Shown here: positions 4,987-5,812 of the stretch, one piece after another
Position numbering within the stretch: the stretch's first letter is position 1
Layout of the letters: each line of letters opens with the position of its first letter
Source: Sedimentisphaerales bacterium
Lineage (GTDB): Bacteria > Planctomycetota > Phycisphaerae > Sedimentisphaerales > SM23-30
Direction: 5' to 3'
DNA: 5,812 nt
Assembly (NCBI GenBank): GCA_016932145.1
Contig: JAFGDI010000198.1
Coordinates: 1-5,812, forward strand
Program-made: the position numbers and the translations under genes
The notes under the pieces: model-generated
Seen by the model: the letters and a program-made list of their open reading frames with translations, nothing else
Told to the model about the DNA's origin: nothing
Databases searched by the model: none

Positions 4987-5812
4987 TTATTTTTGTGGTT
5001 TGTCGGTGGGCGTCTGGCCATAAACTTCAAATTCAAATATCCGGGCAGCTTTGTCATCATCTCGGGCTGGATTGGTAATATAGAGTCTGAGATAACGGGC
5101 CTTAACCGGGGCAATGGTATGGCGGGAGATATCGTCAGTATTGTCCTTAACGCAGATGAGGTCTTGCCAGTTGTATTGACCATCGGGGCTGGTTTGAATA
5201 CTGAAGTCAACGGTATTCCATCTGCTGTTAGTCCGGCCATGTTCGAGCATTTCCTTGATCACACCGGCGTGTTTAATGATAAAAGTGTCAACCAGGTATT
5301 CTTCCTGCAGGTCAACGATCAGCCAGTGCTGAGCATTATCCTTACTGCCAGTGGAACACCATTTACTGTTGTTCTGGACAGTGCCATCGACAGCCATAGC
5401 TGCGGGTTCTTTTTCTACATTGCCGCTGGCCCGGGTGGTTTTGTTGAGTGCCAGATTTTCTCTCAGCTCAGGTTGAGGTGCGAGCTCCGGCATATATGGT
5501 AAAGAGTCGATCAGCTCAGATGCTGGTGAGGTTGTTTCACAGGGGTGATCAGCCAGAGTAGCGGCAAAGATGACTATGTTGTCATTGTCTGGCAGGGTTA
5601 GTTTATTGCAATTTGAATCCAGTTCTATTTTATACATGAACATATTGCAAAATTCATAGGATATATTACCTGCCGGTTCATGGCTGTGAGTGCCGACCCA
5701 TGCTATCTGATCTTTTTTCAGATATGGAATGTCATTTATACTGCCCCAATCGACTATCTTCTGATTATAGTCTTGAATAGAGAGCGTCTTTTGGCCGGCA
5801 GTGGTATAAAAT
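4987..5812 (-). CDS. GH38-type alpha-mannosidase, C-terminal part with F5/8 type C domain (partial)
   Basis: Only the last 274 residues are in the window; the reading frame continues past the right edge, so the in-frame ATG at 5641-5643 is internal. Numbering starts at the first full codon (5809-5811). Residues 1 to about 95 resemble the C-terminal beta-sandwich of bacterial GH38 alpha-mannosidases: LSIQDYNQ (10-17), LKKDQIAWVGTHSH (31-44), and KLTLPDNDNIVIFAATL (70-86), matching the family pattern of 'QDW', 'KRDP-AW-THRH' and 'LTLPDN-RI-AVTV'. A proline-rich linker (about 90-115) leads to an F5/8 type C / CBM32-like domain (119-265), with NLALNK (119-124), VDGTVQNNSKWC (141-152), WLIVDL (163-168), KHAG (180-183) and the closing RYLRLYIT and RIFEFEVYG. 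Such domains commonly bind galactose, GlcNAc or other terminal sugars and hold the enzyme on its glycan. The catalytic N-terminal domain is outside the window, so GH38 rests on the C-terminal pattern, recalled rather than searched; the discoidin domain itself is secure. Probably first in an operon with the GH3 gene. Confidence 0.8.
   Translation of the reverse strand, partial: FYTTAGQKTLSIQDYNQKIVDWGSINDIPYLKKDQIAWVGTHSHEPAGNISYEFCNMFMYKIELDSNCNKLTLPDNDNIVIFAATLADHPCETTSPASELIDSLPYMPELAPQPELRENLALNKTTRASGNVEKEPAAMAVDGTVQNNSKWCSTGSKDNAQHWLIVDLQEEYLVDTFIIKHAGVIKEMLEHGRTNSRWNTVDFSIQTSPDGQYNWQDLICVKDNTDDISRHTIAPVKARYLRLYITNPARDDDKAARIFEFEVYGQTPTDKPQK

Noticed and set aside
4981..5502. 173-residue open frame on the plus strand
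   Set aside because: It is antisense to the discoidin domain of the GH38-like gene, whose protein motifs are unmistakable. The plus-strand translation has no recognisable motif and no ribosome site in front.
5641..5643. ATG as the start of a 218-residue discoidin-only protein
   Set aside because: The same frame stays open to the window edge and its upstream residues match the GH38 C-terminal pattern; no ribosome site precedes this ATG, so it is internal.

Overview
The window holds three protein genes, all on the minus strand and all for secreted or periplasmic exo-glycosidases. In transcription order (right to left) they are: the 3' end of a GH38-type alpha-mannosidase with a C-terminal F5/8 type C (discoidin-like) carbohydrate-binding domain (4987-5812, cut by the right edge); a complete 809-residue GH3 glycosidase (2518-4947); and a GH92 alpha-mannosidase (1-2159, cut by the left edge shortly before its expected C-terminus). 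The GH92 gene starts at a TTG codon, so a search limited to ATG starts misses it, although its reading frame is open for 719 codons.

The GH38 stop and GH3 start are 39 bp apart with no terminator between them, so these two look co-transcribed. The GH3 and GH92 genes are separated by 358 bp. That gap holds a 10-bp-stem hairpin suited to ending the GH38-GH3 transcript, then a leader with several small inverted and direct repeats, a near-consensus sigma70 promoter (TTGATA, 17 bp, TATAAT), a Shine-Dalgarno AGGAG and the TTG start. GH92 is therefore probably its own transcription unit, with room for independent control.

The enzymes suggest a saccharification locus for a mannose-containing glycan. 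GH38 and GH92 are alpha-mannosidase families, and the GH3 enzyme would remove a beta-linked terminal sugar. Both visible N-termini carry Sec signal peptides and neither has a lipobox, so export to the periplasm or beyond is likely. No SusC/SusD pair, transporter, sulfatase or regulator is visible in this window.

The organism looks like a Gram-negative, polysaccharide-degrading heterotroph. Gene content fits Bacteroidota or the PVC group (Lentisphaerota, Planctomycetota/Phycisphaerae, Verrucomicrobiota). The E. coli-like -35/-10 promoter and strong Shine-Dalgarno sequences fit PVC better than Bacteroidota, but this is an inference from one promoter. I do not see a clearly undescribed system. 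The most interesting parts are the enzyme combination and the control region in front of GH92.
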